A DNA stretch of 64,000 bases from Nitrosomonas sp. (GTDB taxonomy: Bacteria > Pseudomonadota > Gammaproteobacteria > Burkholderiales > Nitrosomonadaceae). Location: positions 62,001 to 126,000 of the forward strand of contig JADJBK010000006.1 in NCBI GenBank assembly GCA_016703745.1, read 5' to 3'. Position 1 is the stretch's first letter; each line of letters starts with the position of its first letter. Below the pieces are notes generated by a model. It was given only the letters and a program-made list of their open reading frames with translations, was not told the origin of the DNA and made no database searches. The position numbers and the translations under genes are program-made. Positions 18,797-27,927 of the stretch are shown one piece after another.

Positions 18797-19069
18797 ATGG
18801 ACAATTTGCAATTTTTAGCAATGATTCAAGCATATACAGGTATTGGCATTGGTTTAATGATTGGGTTGGGTTCCGCTGGTGCGTGTATCGGAGTGGGGAT
18901 TATGTGTAGTCGGTTTCTTGAGGGAGCTGCGCGTCAGCCAGAAATGATTCCGACCTTGCAAGGTAAGGTTTTCTTGCTGCTAGGTCTGACAGATGCCTCT
19001 TTCATTATTGCAGTTGGCCTTGCGATGTTGTTTGCTTTTGGTAATCCGTTGCTGGCTGTTATTCAATAA
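18797..19069 (+). CDS. atpE: ATP synthase Fo subunit c
   Basis: 90 aa hairpin of two membrane helices. The glycine-rich first helix (GIGIGLMIGLGSAGACIGVG) is followed by the conserved polar loop ARQP (Arg46-Gln47-Pro48) and a second helix LLGLTDASFIIAVGLAML. The proton-binding carboxylate is Asp66. The Gln and Glu of sodium-type c subunits are not evident, so a proton ring is expected. GGGAAGAA before the start serves as ribosome binding site, fitting the high expression this subunit needs. Confidence 0.97.
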   Translation: MDNLQFLAMIQAYTGIGIGLMIGLGSAGACIGVGIMCSRFLEGAARQPEMIPTLQGKVFLLLGLTDASFIIAVGLAMLFAFGNPLLAVIQ

Positions 19070-19107
19070 GATTGGATTCATTCTACATGGCGAGTGAGTA
19101 AATAGAC

Positions 19108-19581
19108 ATGAATATAAATTTCACACTAGTCTCGCAAGCGATTGCTTTCTCGGTTTTTATCTGGTTTACCGTAAAGTTTGTCTGGCCGCCACTGCTGCGT
19201 GCTATTGAAGATAGGCAGAAGCAGATTGCGGATGGGTTGGCTGCTGGCGAGCGTGGAAAAAAAGAGTTGGAGCTTGCTAGCCAGCGGTCATCCGATACAT
19301 TGAAAGATGCGAAGCAGCGTGCTAATGAGATAGTTATCCAGGCTGAAAAAAGAGCATCTGACATCATTGAAGAGGCAAAGCTCACGGCGAGGGAAGAAGG
19401 AAAAAAGATTGTTGCTGGTGCAAAGGCTGAAATTGAACATGAAATTTTTAGTGCGCGTGAGGTATTGCGTCAACAGGTTTCGAGTTTAGCTGTGCAGGGG
19501 GCGTCTAAAATTCTTCGTAGAGAAATAGATCTTAAAGCGCATGCAGATTTGCTGACATCACTCCAAACAGAGCTAAAATAA
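19108..19581 (+). CDS. atpF: ATP synthase Fo subunit b
   Basis: 157 aa. One N-terminal membrane helix (residues about 5-25, SQAIAFSVFIWFTVKFVWPP) is followed by a long charged alpha-helical, coiled-coil arm rich in Lys, Glu and Ala. This is the peripheral stalk that dimerises and holds F1 against rotation. Only two bases separate its stop from atpH. Confidence 0.96.
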   Translation: MNINFTLVSQAIAFSVFIWFTVKFVWPPLLRAIEDRQKQIADGLAAGERGKKELELASQRSSDTLKDAKQRANEIVIQAEKRASDIIEEAKLTAREEGKKIVAGAKAEIEHEIFSAREVLRQQVSSLAVQGASKILRREIDLKAHADLLTSLQTELK

Positions 19582-19583
19582 CT

Positions 19584-20120
19584 ATGGCGGAAGCAATTAC
19601 AATTGCTAGACCTTATGCCGAAGCGGTTTTTAAATTGGCAAGAGAGGAAAAAGAGTTGTCGGTATGGTCGGAAATGTTGGATGTGATTTTGTTAGTAATT
19701 TCTGATAAACAGATAAGTGCTATTCTTAATAATCCACGTATACCAGCAGACAAACTGAGTGAAGTTATTATTGACTCGTGTTCGGGGAGCTTAAATAAGC
19801 AGGCTAAAAATTTAATTACCGTAATGGCGGATAATAAGCGTTTGCAAATTTTTCCTCAGCTAAAAGCACTTTATGAACAGCTTAGAGCACGGCATGAAAA
19901 TATACTTGAGGCAAAAATAATTTCAGCTTTTCCCCTCAAGCCTGATCAGGAAGAAAAACTTGTTTCGGTGCTACGAACCAAATTTCAACGTAAAGTTAAT
20001 GTGACCAGCGCTGTGGATGCTGACTTGATTGGTGGCGTAAAAATAGAAATAGGTGATCAGGTAATAGATAGCTCTGTATCTGGTAAATTGGCTGCAATGA
20101 CAGCTGTCCTCAAAAGCTAG
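19584..20120 (+). CDS. atpH: ATP synthase F1 subunit delta
   Basis: 178 aa. The N-terminal helical bundle starts ITIARPYAEAVFKLA, and the C-terminal segment DADLIGGVKIEIGDQVIDSS is the delta-subunit signature. It links the peripheral stalk (subunit b) to the top of the alpha3beta3 hexamer. It is soluble, part of the continuous operon, and 11 bases before atpA. Confidence 0.96.
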   Translation: MAEAITIARPYAEAVFKLAREEKELSVWSEMLDVILLVISDKQISAILNNPRIPADKLSEVIIDSCSGSLNKQAKNLITVMADNKRLQIFPQLKALYEQLRARHENILEAKIISAFPLKPDQEEKLVSVLRTKFQRKVNVTSAVDADLIGGVKIEIGDQVIDSSVSGKLAAMTAVLKS

Positions 20121-20131
20121 GAGTTAATAGA

Positions 20132-21673
20132 ATGCAGTTGAATCCATCAGAAATAAGTGAATTAATCAGAAATAAGATAGAGGGTCTTGCAGTTACCTCG
20201 GAATTTCGTACGCAGGGTACGATTGTATCAGTCACGGACGGTATCGTTCGTGTACACGGTTTGTCCGATGTGATGCAAGGCGAGATGCTTGAGTTTCCGG
20301 GTAATACGTTTGGTCTCGCTCTCAATCTTGAGCGAGATTCCGTCGGTGCAGTTATTCTGGGTGCGTATGAGCATCTTAAGGAAGGGGAAATTGTCAAGTG
20401 TACCGGAAGGATTTTAGAGGTTCCGGTAGGCGAAGCATTGCTGGGTAGAGTAGTGAATGCACTAGGCCAGCCTATAGATGGAAAAGGTCCAATCGCAGCG
20501 GAGGGAATGGAGCCCATAGAAAAGATTGCGCCAGGCGTGATTTGGCGGAAATCTGTTGATCAGCCAGTACAAACTGGTTTGAAATCCATTGATGCCATGG
20601 TTCCGGTGGGGAGGGGGCAAAGAGAATTAATTATTGGAGATCGCCAAACCGGTAAAACAGCGGTCGCAATTGATACAATCATCAATCAGAAGAATGAGAA
20701 TATGGTTTGTATCTATGTGGCAATCGGTCAAAAAGCTTCGTCAATTGCAAGTGTGGTGCGGAAGTTGGAAGAGGTGGGAGCGATGGCATACACCATTGTT
20801 GTCGCAGCAACGGCTTCTGAATCAGCAGCCATGCAATTTATTGCGCCCTATTCCGGCTGTACTATGGGGGAATATTTTCGTGATAAGGGTCAGGATGCAT
20901 TGATTGTTTATGATGATTTAACTAAACAAGCGTGGGCATATAGACAGATCTCATTGCTATTGCGCCGCCCACCTGGTCGTGAGGCTTATCCGGGAGATGT
21001 GTTTTATCTGCATTCACGCTTGTTGGAACGGGCTGCTAGGGTTAATGAGGCCTATGTGGAAAATGCGACCAATGGAAAAGTCAAAGGAAAAACGGGATCA
21101 CTGACTGCATTACCAATTATTGAAACGCAAGCTGGCGACGTTACTGCTTTTGTTCCAACCAATGTAATTTCTATTACTGATGGTCAGATTTTCTTGGAAA
21201 CTGATTTATTTAATGCGGGTATACGACCAGCGATTAATGCGGGTATTTCTGTTTCGCGTGTTGGGGGCGCAGCTCAAACTAAAGTCATAAAGAAACTTGG
21301 TGGCGGTATTCGATTAGCGCTGGCTCAATACCGAGAGCTGGCTGCTTTTTCTCAGTTTGCTTCAGATCTTGATGAGGCAACACGCAAGCAATTGGAGCGT
21401 GGCAAGATGGCAACTGAACTCATGAAGCAAAATCAGTATTCTACACAAAAGGTATCTGAAATGGCAGTAACCCTTTTTGCGCTTAATAAGGGTTACTTTG
21501 ATGATGTTGAACTTAATCGTGCCTTAGCCTTTGAAGGTGCACTTAAAGGTTATATAGTTAGTCATCATCCCCTAGTGCTAGAGAAAATTGAATCCTCCAA
21601 AAATCTTGATGAAGAAACAGAAAAGGCTCTCGAGGCTGCTATTATTCAATTTAAGCAAAATGGAGCCTATTAA
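20132..21673 (+). CDS. atpA: ATP synthase F1 subunit alpha
   Basis: 513 aa, standard length. The P-loop GDRQTGKTA lies near residues 170-178. The SISVGG-type signature region reads GISVSRVGGAAQTKVIKKLG, and the ALAQYRELAAFSQFASDLD block is typical. The alpha subunit carries the non-catalytic nucleotide sites and contributes the arginine finger to the beta active site. GGAGTTAATAG precedes the start. Confidence 0.98.
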   Translation: MQLNPSEISELIRNKIEGLAVTSEFRTQGTIVSVTDGIVRVHGLSDVMQGEMLEFPGNTFGLALNLERDSVGAVILGAYEHLKEGEIVKCTGRILEVPVGEALLGRVVNALGQPIDGKGPIAAEGMEPIEKIAPGVIWRKSVDQPVQTGLKSIDAMVPVGRGQRELIIGDRQTGKTAVAIDTIINQKNENMVCIYVAIGQKASSIASVVRKLEEVGAMAYTIVVAATASESAAMQFIAPYSGCTMGEYFRDKGQDALIVYDDLTKQAWAYRQISLLLRRPPGREAYPGDVFYLHSRLLERAARVNEAYVENATNGKVKGKTGSLTALPIIETQAGDVTAFVPTNVISITDGQIFLETDLFNAGIRPAINAGISVSRVGGAAQTKVIKKLGGGIRLALAQYRELAAFSQFASDLDEATRKQLERGKMATELMKQNQYSTQKVSEMAVTLFALNKGYFDDVELNRALAFEGALKGYIVSHHPLVLEKIESSKNLDEETEKALEAAIIQFKQNGAY

Positions 21674-21676
21674 TTT

Positions 21677-22555
21677 ATGGCAAGTAGTCGAGATATTCGA
21701 AATAAAATCCACAGCGTAAAAAATACACAGAAGATTACGCGTGCCATGGAAATGGTTGCCGCTTCAAAAATGCGTAAAGCTCAGGATCGTATGAGAAAAG
21801 CTCGACCTTACGGCGAGAAAATACGAAATGTTGCTGCGCATATGAGTCGTGCCAGTGTTGAATATCGCCACCCTTTTCTGTTAAATCATGAGAATACAAA
21901 AAAGATAGGTGTAATTGTAGTTACCTCCGATAAAGGACTCTGCGGTGGATTGAATACCAACGTGCTGCGGAAGGTGCTGAATGAGGTCAGGCAATGGCAG
22001 TCCAATGGATTGGAAACTGAGGCTTGTTGTGTCGGCAATAAAGGTTTGGGATTTATGAGTCGCTTGGGCGTCAATGTTGTGTCACAAATTACCGGTTTGG
22101 GTGATGCTCCTAGTATGGAGAAATTGATTGGCGCAATTAAAGTAGTCCTGGATGCTTATACTGAGGGAAAATTTGATAAGGTATTTATATTCTATAATCG
22201 TTTCGTTAATACTATGAAACAGGAATCAGTCATGGAGCAATTATTGCCATTGACGGATGAGCGTATCAGGGGAAATGAAATGGAAAAGAAACGTGCACCG
22301 TGGGATTATATTTATGAGCCTGAGGCTAAGTTGGTAATTGACGATATTATGGTTAGATACATTGAGACAATCGTTTATCAGGCGGTTGCAGAAAATATGG
22401 CCTCTGAGCAATCGGCACGAATGGTGGCAATGAAAGCAGCTTCGGATAATGCTGGTAATCTTATTGATGAATTGACTCTTATTTATAATAAAACTCGTCA
22501 AGCTGCGATTACAAAAGAATTATCTGAAATTGTTGGTGGTGCGGCGGCTGTTTAA
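21677..22555 (+). CDS. atpG: ATP synthase F1 subunit gamma
   Basis: 292 aa. N-terminal RDIRNKIHSVKNTQKITRAM and C-terminal DNAGNLIDELTLIYNKTRQA form the coiled-coil rotor shaft, the classic gamma signature. The central SDKGLCGGLNT block belongs to the Rossmann-like domain. Gamma transmits rotation of the c-ring to the catalytic beta subunits. It begins three bases after the atpA stop. Confidence 0.98.
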   Translation: MASSRDIRNKIHSVKNTQKITRAMEMVAASKMRKAQDRMRKARPYGEKIRNVAAHMSRASVEYRHPFLLNHENTKKIGVIVVTSDKGLCGGLNTNVLRKVLNEVRQWQSNGLETEACCVGNKGLGFMSRLGVNVVSQITGLGDAPSMEKLIGAIKVVLDAYTEGKFDKVFIFYNRFVNTMKQESVMEQLLPLTDERIRGNEMEKKRAPWDYIYEPEAKLVIDDIMVRYIETIVYQAVAENMASEQSARMVAMKAASDNAGNLIDELTLIYNKTRQAAITKELSEIVGGAAAV

Positions 22556-22584
22556 CATATTTTTTGTATTCAGGGAACAAAATA

Positions 22585-23964
22585 ATGAGTCAAGGTAAAA
22601 TCGTTCAGTGTATTGGGGCTGTAGTTGATGTGGAGTTTTCACGTGAAGAAATTCCAAAAGTTTATGATGCTCTCACGATGGAGGGAACAGAGCTAACTCT
22701 TGAAGTTCAACAACAGTTAGGTGACGGTATTGTTAGGACAATTGCGCTGGGAACTTCCGATGGATTGCGCCGTGGCATGATGGTGACGAATACAGAAAAA
22801 CAGATATCGGTTCCCGTTGGTATTAAAACTCTTGGTCGCATTGTTGATGTTCTAGGTCGTCCGATTGATGAGATGGGGGAGATTGGATCAGATACCCTGC
22901 AGCCAATCCATCGAACTGCGCCACCGTTTGACGAGTTATCGGCATCTACAGAATTACTTGAAACGGGCATCAAAGTGATCGACCTTATTTGTCCTTTTGC
23001 TAAAGGTGGTAAAGTCGGTCTCTTTGGTGGTGCAGGTGTTGGCAAAACCGTAAATATGATGGAGCTGATACGAAATATCGCAATTGAGCACAGTGGCTAC
23101 TCCGTGTTTGCAGGTGTGGGCGAGCGTACGCGAGAAGGTAATGATTTCTATCATGAAATGAAAGACTCCAATGTGTTGGATAAAGTTGCTTTGGTTTATG
23201 GTCAGATGAATGAACCACCGGGTAATCGTCTACGGGTTGCATTAACTGGTTTGACGATGGCGGAGGCATTCAGGGATGAGGGTCGCGATGTGTTATTTTT
23301 TGTTGATAATATTTATCGTTACACCCTTGCTGGAACAGAAGTGTCGGCATTACTCGGTAGGATGCCATCAGCGGTTGGTTATCAGCCAACGCTGGCAGAA
23401 GAAATGGGGCGCTTGCAAGAGCGTATTTCATCGTCTAAAACTGGGTCAATTACTTCGATACAAGCTGTTTATGTTCCGGCAGATGACTTGACCGATCCCT
23501 CACCAGCTACTACTTTTGGACATTTGGATGCAACTGTGGTGTTGTCAAGGGATATTGCGTCACTTGGTATATATCCTGCTGTTGATCCTTTAGATTCTAC
23601 GTCTCGTCAACTTGATCCATTGGTTGTGGGCGAAGATCATTATCAGACTGCTCGTGGCGTTCAGCAAACCTTGCAACGCTATAAAGAATTACGCGATATT
23701 ATTGCCATTCTGGGTATGGATGAGCTTTCTCCAGAAGATAAACTCTCCGTCAGCCGCGCTCGCAAAATACAGAGATTCTTGTCACAACCTTTCTTTGTGG
23801 CCGAAGTTTTTACCGGATCTCCTGGAAAATATGTATCACTGAAAGATACCATTAAAGGCTTTAAAGGAATTGTAGACGGTGAGTATGACGATATTCCTGA
23901 GCAAGCTTTCTATATGGTTGGGGGAATTGAAGAAGTGCTGGAAAAGGCTAAAAGCATTCAATAA
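22585..23964 (+). CDS. atpD: ATP synthase F1 subunit beta
   Basis: 459 aa from ATG 22585 (MSQGKIVQCIGAVVDVEF); seven more codons are open upstream but the usual start is here. The P-loop GGAGVGKTV lies near residues 150-158, followed by GVGERTREGNDFYHEM with the catalytic Glu, and ALLGRMPSAVGYQPTLAEEM. Beta holds the catalytic site for ATP formation. All active-site motifs are intact. Confidence 0.98.
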   Translation: MSQGKIVQCIGAVVDVEFSREEIPKVYDALTMEGTELTLEVQQQLGDGIVRTIALGTSDGLRRGMMVTNTEKQISVPVGIKTLGRIVDVLGRPIDEMGEIGSDTLQPIHRTAPPFDELSASTELLETGIKVIDLICPFAKGGKVGLFGGAGVGKTVNMMELIRNIAIEHSGYSVFAGVGERTREGNDFYHEMKDSNVLDKVALVYGQMNEPPGNRLRVALTGLTMAEAFRDEGRDVLFFVDNIYRYTLAGTEVSALLGRMPSAVGYQPTLAEEMGRLQERISSSKTGSITSIQAVYVPADDLTDPSPATTFGHLDATVVLSRDIASLGIYPAVDPLDSTSRQLDPLVVGEDHYQTARGVQQTLQRYKELRDIIAILGMDELSPEDKLSVSRARKIQRFLSQPFFVAEVFTGSPGKYVSLKDTIKGFKGIVDGEYDDIPEQAFYMVGGIEEVLEKAKSIQ

Positions 23965-23990
23965 TTGATCAAAATTATTTAGGAGTGCTA

Positions 23991-24413
23991 ATGGGTACTG
24001 TATTTCATCTGGATATTGTCAGCGCGGAAGATTCAATCTATTCTGGTCCTGCTGAATTTATAACTGCACCTGCGATAATGGGTGAAGTGGGTGTTTATCC
24101 CCAGCATACGCCGATGCTTACCCGTATTAAATCCGGAGTAGTTCGTATTAAGGCACCACTAAAAGAGGACGAAGAGGTTTATGTCTCTGGTGGAATGCTT
24201 GAAATTCAGCCTGATGTAGTCACAATACTGGCTGACACAGCTTTGCGTGGTAAAGATCTTGATGAATCAAAGGCTTTGGAGTCAAAGCGTCTGGCTGAAG
24301 AAGCTATGAAAAATAAATCTTCAGAGTTTGAGTATGCGCGTGCCCAGGCTGAGTTGATGGAAGCAACTGCTCAACTGGCAGCAATTAAAAAATTACGTAA
24401 ACGGAGTCACTGA
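23991..24413 (+). CDS. atpC: ATP synthase F1 subunit epsilon
   Basis: 140 aa from ATG 23991, preceded by AGGAG at 23981-23985. The N-terminal beta-sandwich contains EFITAPAIMGEVGVYPQHTP; the C-terminal helical hairpin spans roughly residues 90-140. Epsilon couples the rotor to F1 and its helical end can inhibit ATP hydrolysis. It is the last gene of the operon, followed 38 bases later by a strong terminator. Confidence 0.97.
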   Translation: MGTVFHLDIVSAEDSIYSGPAEFITAPAIMGEVGVYPQHTPMLTRIKSGVVRIKAPLKEDEEVYVSGGMLEIQPDVVTILADTALRGKDLDESKALESKRLAEEAMKNKSSEFEYARAQAELMEATAQLAAIKKLRKRSH

Positions 24414-24450
24414 CTTTCTCTGGTAAGTAATTTCAATTAAATTAAGTGAT

Positions 24451-24478
24451 AAAAAAGGCGATTCGTTCGCCTTTTTTT
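24451..24478 (+). terminator. Rho-independent terminator after atpC
   Basis: AAAAAAGGCGA, loop TTCG, then TCGCCTTTTTTT: a stable hairpin with a UUCG-type loop followed by a T run. It ends the atp transcript, and the A-rich left arm makes it potentially active on both strands. Confidence 0.9.
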
Positions 24479-24628
24479 GTATCTGCTTTACGCTAGTATA
24501 TTGTTTCTACTTTGATTGATACTTGATTTTCTGGATAGAGTGCCGTTATTTAAAAACAGAAAAACAATTTCATTGCAGTTTTTTTGGGTTGAATGTGTCT
24601 TTAGATTTTAGTAAAAGGAGTTCTGTTC

Positions 24629-26002
24629 GTGACCGGACTTGACGTGGTTATTCTAGCTGCTGGCACAGGTAAACGAATGTGCTCGGCATTGCCGAAAGTA
24701 TTACATAAACTTGCTGGTAAACCACTTTTGTTACATGTGCTCGATACTGCACGACGTCTTTTACCTGGTCAAATATGTATTGTTTATGGTCATGGGGGTG
24801 ATTCAGTACGGTCAGTGATTAATGATCCTGGTCTTATTTGGGTCGAGCAGGCGCAGCAGCTGGGTACTGGGCATGCCTTGAAGCAGGCGTTACCTGCGCT
24901 GCACGCCGATGGCGCCACATTGGTCCTATTTGGTGATGTTCCACTGGTGCGATCGGAAACACTCGAGTTACTTGTCAGGGAAGCACATGAAAATTGCCTG
25001 GTTTTGTTGACTATGAAACTGGACAATCCGTCTGGTTATGGTCGTATTGTGCGTGATTGTAAAACGGGTGATATAGAAGCTATTGTTGAAGATAAGGATG
25101 CTACCTCAGCTCAGCGTGGCATCAACGAAATCAACACCGGAATCATGTTGTTTCCCAATAAATTTCTTTCCAGCTGGCTTGCCAGACTGGATAATGTGAA
25201 TACTCAGGGTGAATATTATCTGACTGATATTGTTGCTATGGCTGTCAAAGATGGGGTTCGTGTCATGTCTGCTTCCCCATTGAATAGCTGGGAGCCAAGC
25301 GGTGTGAATAATAAGCTCCAGCTTGCTGAGCTTGAGCGTATTTATCAGCGCAATTATGCAAATGAACTGATGTTGCAGGGCGTGATGTTGGCTGATCCTG
25401 CAAGAATAGACATCAGGGGAGAGCTTAGTTGTGGTAAAGATGTCGAGATCGATATCAATTGTCTATTTGAGGGTAATGTTCAGCTCGGTGATGACGTCAA
25501 GATACAGGGAAACTGCGTAATACGTAACGCTACCATTGCCGCTGGAACAGTCGTTTCTGCATTTACATTGATAGAAAATGCTACGATCGGACAAAAATGC
25601 CGAATTGGTCCTTACGCGCGCATCCGTCCCGGTACTCATCTGGATCAGGCGGTACATATTGGCAACTTTGTGGAAATTAAAAATAGCCAGATATCTGCTG
25701 GTAGCAAAGTCAATCATCTCAGCTATATCGGAGATAGTCAGATCGGTAAAGATGTGAATGTGGGTGCGGGTACGATCACTTGCAATTATGATGGTGCGCA
25801 TAAACATCGTACTATCATCGAAGATGATGTTTTTATCGGTTCTGATTGTCAGTTGATTGCACCGGTAAGAGTCGCTAAGGGTGCAACCATTGGTGCTGGA
25901 TCGACGATTACACGCGATGCCCCGGCAGAGCAGCTTACCTTGTCACGTTCGCGACAAACTAGTATTGGAAGCTGGAAGCGCCCTCAAAAAGATCATAACT
26001 GA
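24629..26002 (+). CDS. glmU: Bifunctional UDP-GlcNAc diphosphorylase / glucosamine-1-phosphate N-acetyltransferase
   Basis: 457 aa, GTG start at 24629 with AAAAGGAG 8 bases upstream. The N-terminal uridyltransferase motif LAAGTGKRMCSALPKVLHKL (residues about 8-27) precedes the C-terminal left-handed beta-helix of hexapeptide repeats with GPYARIRPG and the acetyltransferase region NVGAGTITCNYDGAHKHRT. It makes UDP-GlcNAc for peptidoglycan and LPS. It stands after the atp terminator and 32 bases before glmS. The atp-glmU-glmS order is common in proteobacteria. Confidence 0.97.
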   Translation: MTGLDVVILAAGTGKRMCSALPKVLHKLAGKPLLLHVLDTARRLLPGQICIVYGHGGDSVRSVINDPGLIWVEQAQQLGTGHALKQALPALHADGATLVLFGDVPLVRSETLELLVREAHENCLVLLTMKLDNPSGYGRIVRDCKTGDIEAIVEDKDATSAQRGINEINTGIMLFPNKFLSSWLARLDNVNTQGEYYLTDIVAMAVKDGVRVMSASPLNSWEPSGVNNKLQLAELERIYQRNYANELMLQGVMLADPARIDIRGELSCGKDVEIDINCLFEGNVQLGDDVKIQGNCVIRNATIAAGTVVSAFTLIENATIGQKCRIGPYARIRPGTHLDQAVHIGNFVEIKNSQISAGSKVNHLSYIGDSQIGKDVNVGAGTITCNYDGAHKHRTIIEDDVFIGSDCQLIAPVRVAKGATIGAGSTITRDAPAEQLTLSRSRQTSIGSWKRPQKDHN

Positions 26003-26034
26003 AGTACTGTAGAAAAATTTACGAGAGGTTGACT

Positions 26035-27882
26035 ATGTGCGGAATTGTTGGTGCAGTTTCTCGAAACAATGTGGTTCCATTTTTGTTGGAAGGGCTGTCC
26101 AGACTGGAGTATCGCGGTTATGATTCAGCTGGTATCGTAGTTGCTAATGGACGGCTGCATCGGTTGCGAACAACTGAGCGTGTTGCTGAATTGGGGAGAC
26201 TGGTATTTCAGCAAAATACTTCCGGTTTGAGTGGAATTGCCCATACTCGCTGGGCGACACATGGCGCACCCAGCGAACGTAATGCTCATCCCCATCTGTC
26301 AGGTGACAAAAGAAAAATTGCGGTTGTGCACAATGGTATTATCGAGAATCATGACAGCTTGCGTCGGCACCTGCAGCAGTCCGGATTTGAATTTCTGTCG
26401 GATACTGATACTGAAGTCATCGCGCATTTAATTTCACATTACCTGCACGCTGACGGGGATTTGTTACAGGCTGTATCTGAAGCCATCAAAGAATTGAAAG
26501 GCGCCTACGCTATCGCGGTGATGGAAGAACAATATCCTGAACGGTTGATTGTGGCGAGGAATGGTGCGCCGTTGCTGCTGGGTTTAAGTGATGACGGTTT
26601 CTTCGCTGCTTCAGATGTTTCCGCGCTGATCCAGATTACCAAGCGTATTATTTATTTGGAAGAAGGCGATGTCGCCGAACTGTATCAAGACCGTTATCAG
26701 ATTACGAATAATCTTGATGGTAAGGGTAGGCAGCCTGTTACGCGTGCCATTCATGAAATCAATTTCACGAGAGACGCGGTTGAGCTTGGGTCTTATGCAC
26801 ATTTCATGCAGAAGGAGATTTTTGAGCAACCTGCAGCTGTTGCCAATACTCTGGAAATGGTTCTGGGTGCGCAATCCATTTCGCCACTGTTATTTGGTAA
26901 CCAGGCAGTCGATATTTTTGCCAAGACTCGAGGCATTCTGATACTGGCATGCGGTACCAGTTTTCATGCTGGGTTGGTCGCCAAATACTGGCTGGAATCG
27001 ATTGCGAAATTGCCCTGTCAAGTCGAAATTGCCAGTGAGTATCGTTACCGAGACCCCATCGATTATCCCGATACTCTCGTCATTGGTATCTCTCAGTCTG
27101 GAGAAACCGCAGATACATTGGCAGCACTGAATTACGCAAAATCGCTCGGTCATGCGCACAGTCTTGCAGTGTGTAATGTTCCAGAGAGCGCGCTGATACG
27201 CCAGACCGACTTGCGCTTTCTTACTCGAGCCGGTCCCGAGATCGGAGTTGCCTCAACCAAAGCATTTACGACCCAGCTTGCAGTATTACTACTCATGACT
27301 GCAGTTTTTGCAAAACTGCGCGGTAAACTGCCAATCGAAACGGAACAAAAGCTGATTGCCGAATTACGGCATTTGCCGGTTGCCATTCAGCATGCGCTGG
27401 AGACAGAAAAACAGATTCAGCAATGGGCTGGTGATTTTTCCCAGAAACAGCACGCCTTGTTTCTGGGTCGCGGGATGCACTATCCGATTGCCATGGAAGG
27501 TGCACTCAAACTCAAGGAAATATCCTATATCCACGCTGAAGCCTATGCCGCTGGCGAACTCAAACATGGTCCGCTCGCGCTGGTAGATAGTGAAATGCCG
27601 GTAGTGGTTATTGCACCCAATGATATTTTGCTGGAGAAGTTGAAATCCAATCTGGAAGAAGTGCGTACAAGGGGGGGGCAATTGTATGTCTTTGCCGATG
27701 CGGATTCCCACATTGAGGAAAGTGAAGGTGTGCATATCATCCGACTGGCGGAACATCGTGGCGTATTAAGCCCTATTTTGCATACAATTCCACTGCAGTT
27801 GCTGGCATATCATGTCGCCCTACAAAAGGGAACTGATGTTGATAAACCCAGAAATCTAGCAAAATCTGTAACGGTTGAGTAA
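26035..27882 (+). CDS. glmS: Glutamine-fructose-6-phosphate aminotransferase (isomerizing)
   Basis: 615 aa from ATG 26035, so that Cys2 becomes the N-terminal nucleophile (MCGIVGAVSR). The GLRYDSAG-type block reads LEYRGYDSAGIV; HTRWATHG and the NGIIENHD loop belong to the Ntn glutaminase. Two SIS domains follow (ACGTSFHAG; SQSGETADT), and the C terminus KPRNLAKSVTVE is typical. It makes glucosamine-6-phosphate, the entry to UDP-GlcNAc, and works directly upstream of GlmU. ACGAGAGG lies before the start. No glmS ribozyme is expected in this group and none was seen. Confidence 0.97.
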   Translation: MCGIVGAVSRNNVVPFLLEGLSRLEYRGYDSAGIVVANGRLHRLRTTERVAELGRLVFQQNTSGLSGIAHTRWATHGAPSERNAHPHLSGDKRKIAVVHNGIIENHDSLRRHLQQSGFEFLSDTDTEVIAHLISHYLHADGDLLQAVSEAIKELKGAYAIAVMEEQYPERLIVARNGAPLLLGLSDDGFFAASDVSALIQITKRIIYLEEGDVAELYQDRYQITNNLDGKGRQPVTRAIHEINFTRDAVELGSYAHFMQKEIFEQPAAVANTLEMVLGAQSISPLLFGNQAVDIFAKTRGILILACGTSFHAGLVAKYWLESIAKLPCQVEIASEYRYRDPIDYPDTLVIGISQSGETADTLAALNYAKSLGHAHSLAVCNVPESALIRQTDLRFLTRAGPEIGVASTKAFTTQLAVLLLMTAVFAKLRGKLPIETEQKLIAELRHLPVAIQHALETEKQIQQWAGDFSQKQHALFLGRGMHYPIAMEGALKLKEISYIHAEAYAAGELKHGPLALVDSEMPVVVIAPNDILLEKLKSNLEEVRTRGGQLYVFADADSHIEESEGVHIIRLAEHRGVLSPILHTIPLQLLAYHVALQKGTDVDKPRNLAKSVTVE

Positions 27883-27927
27883 GCTGACGGGTTCTTCCTG
27901 GTATGAATTGCAGCGAATCGGCGCTCA

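Noticed and set aside
26000..26034. glmS ribozyme or riboswitch before glmS
   Set aside because: Only 32 bases separate glmU and glmS; there is no room for the ribozyme and this class is typical of Gram-positive bacteria.
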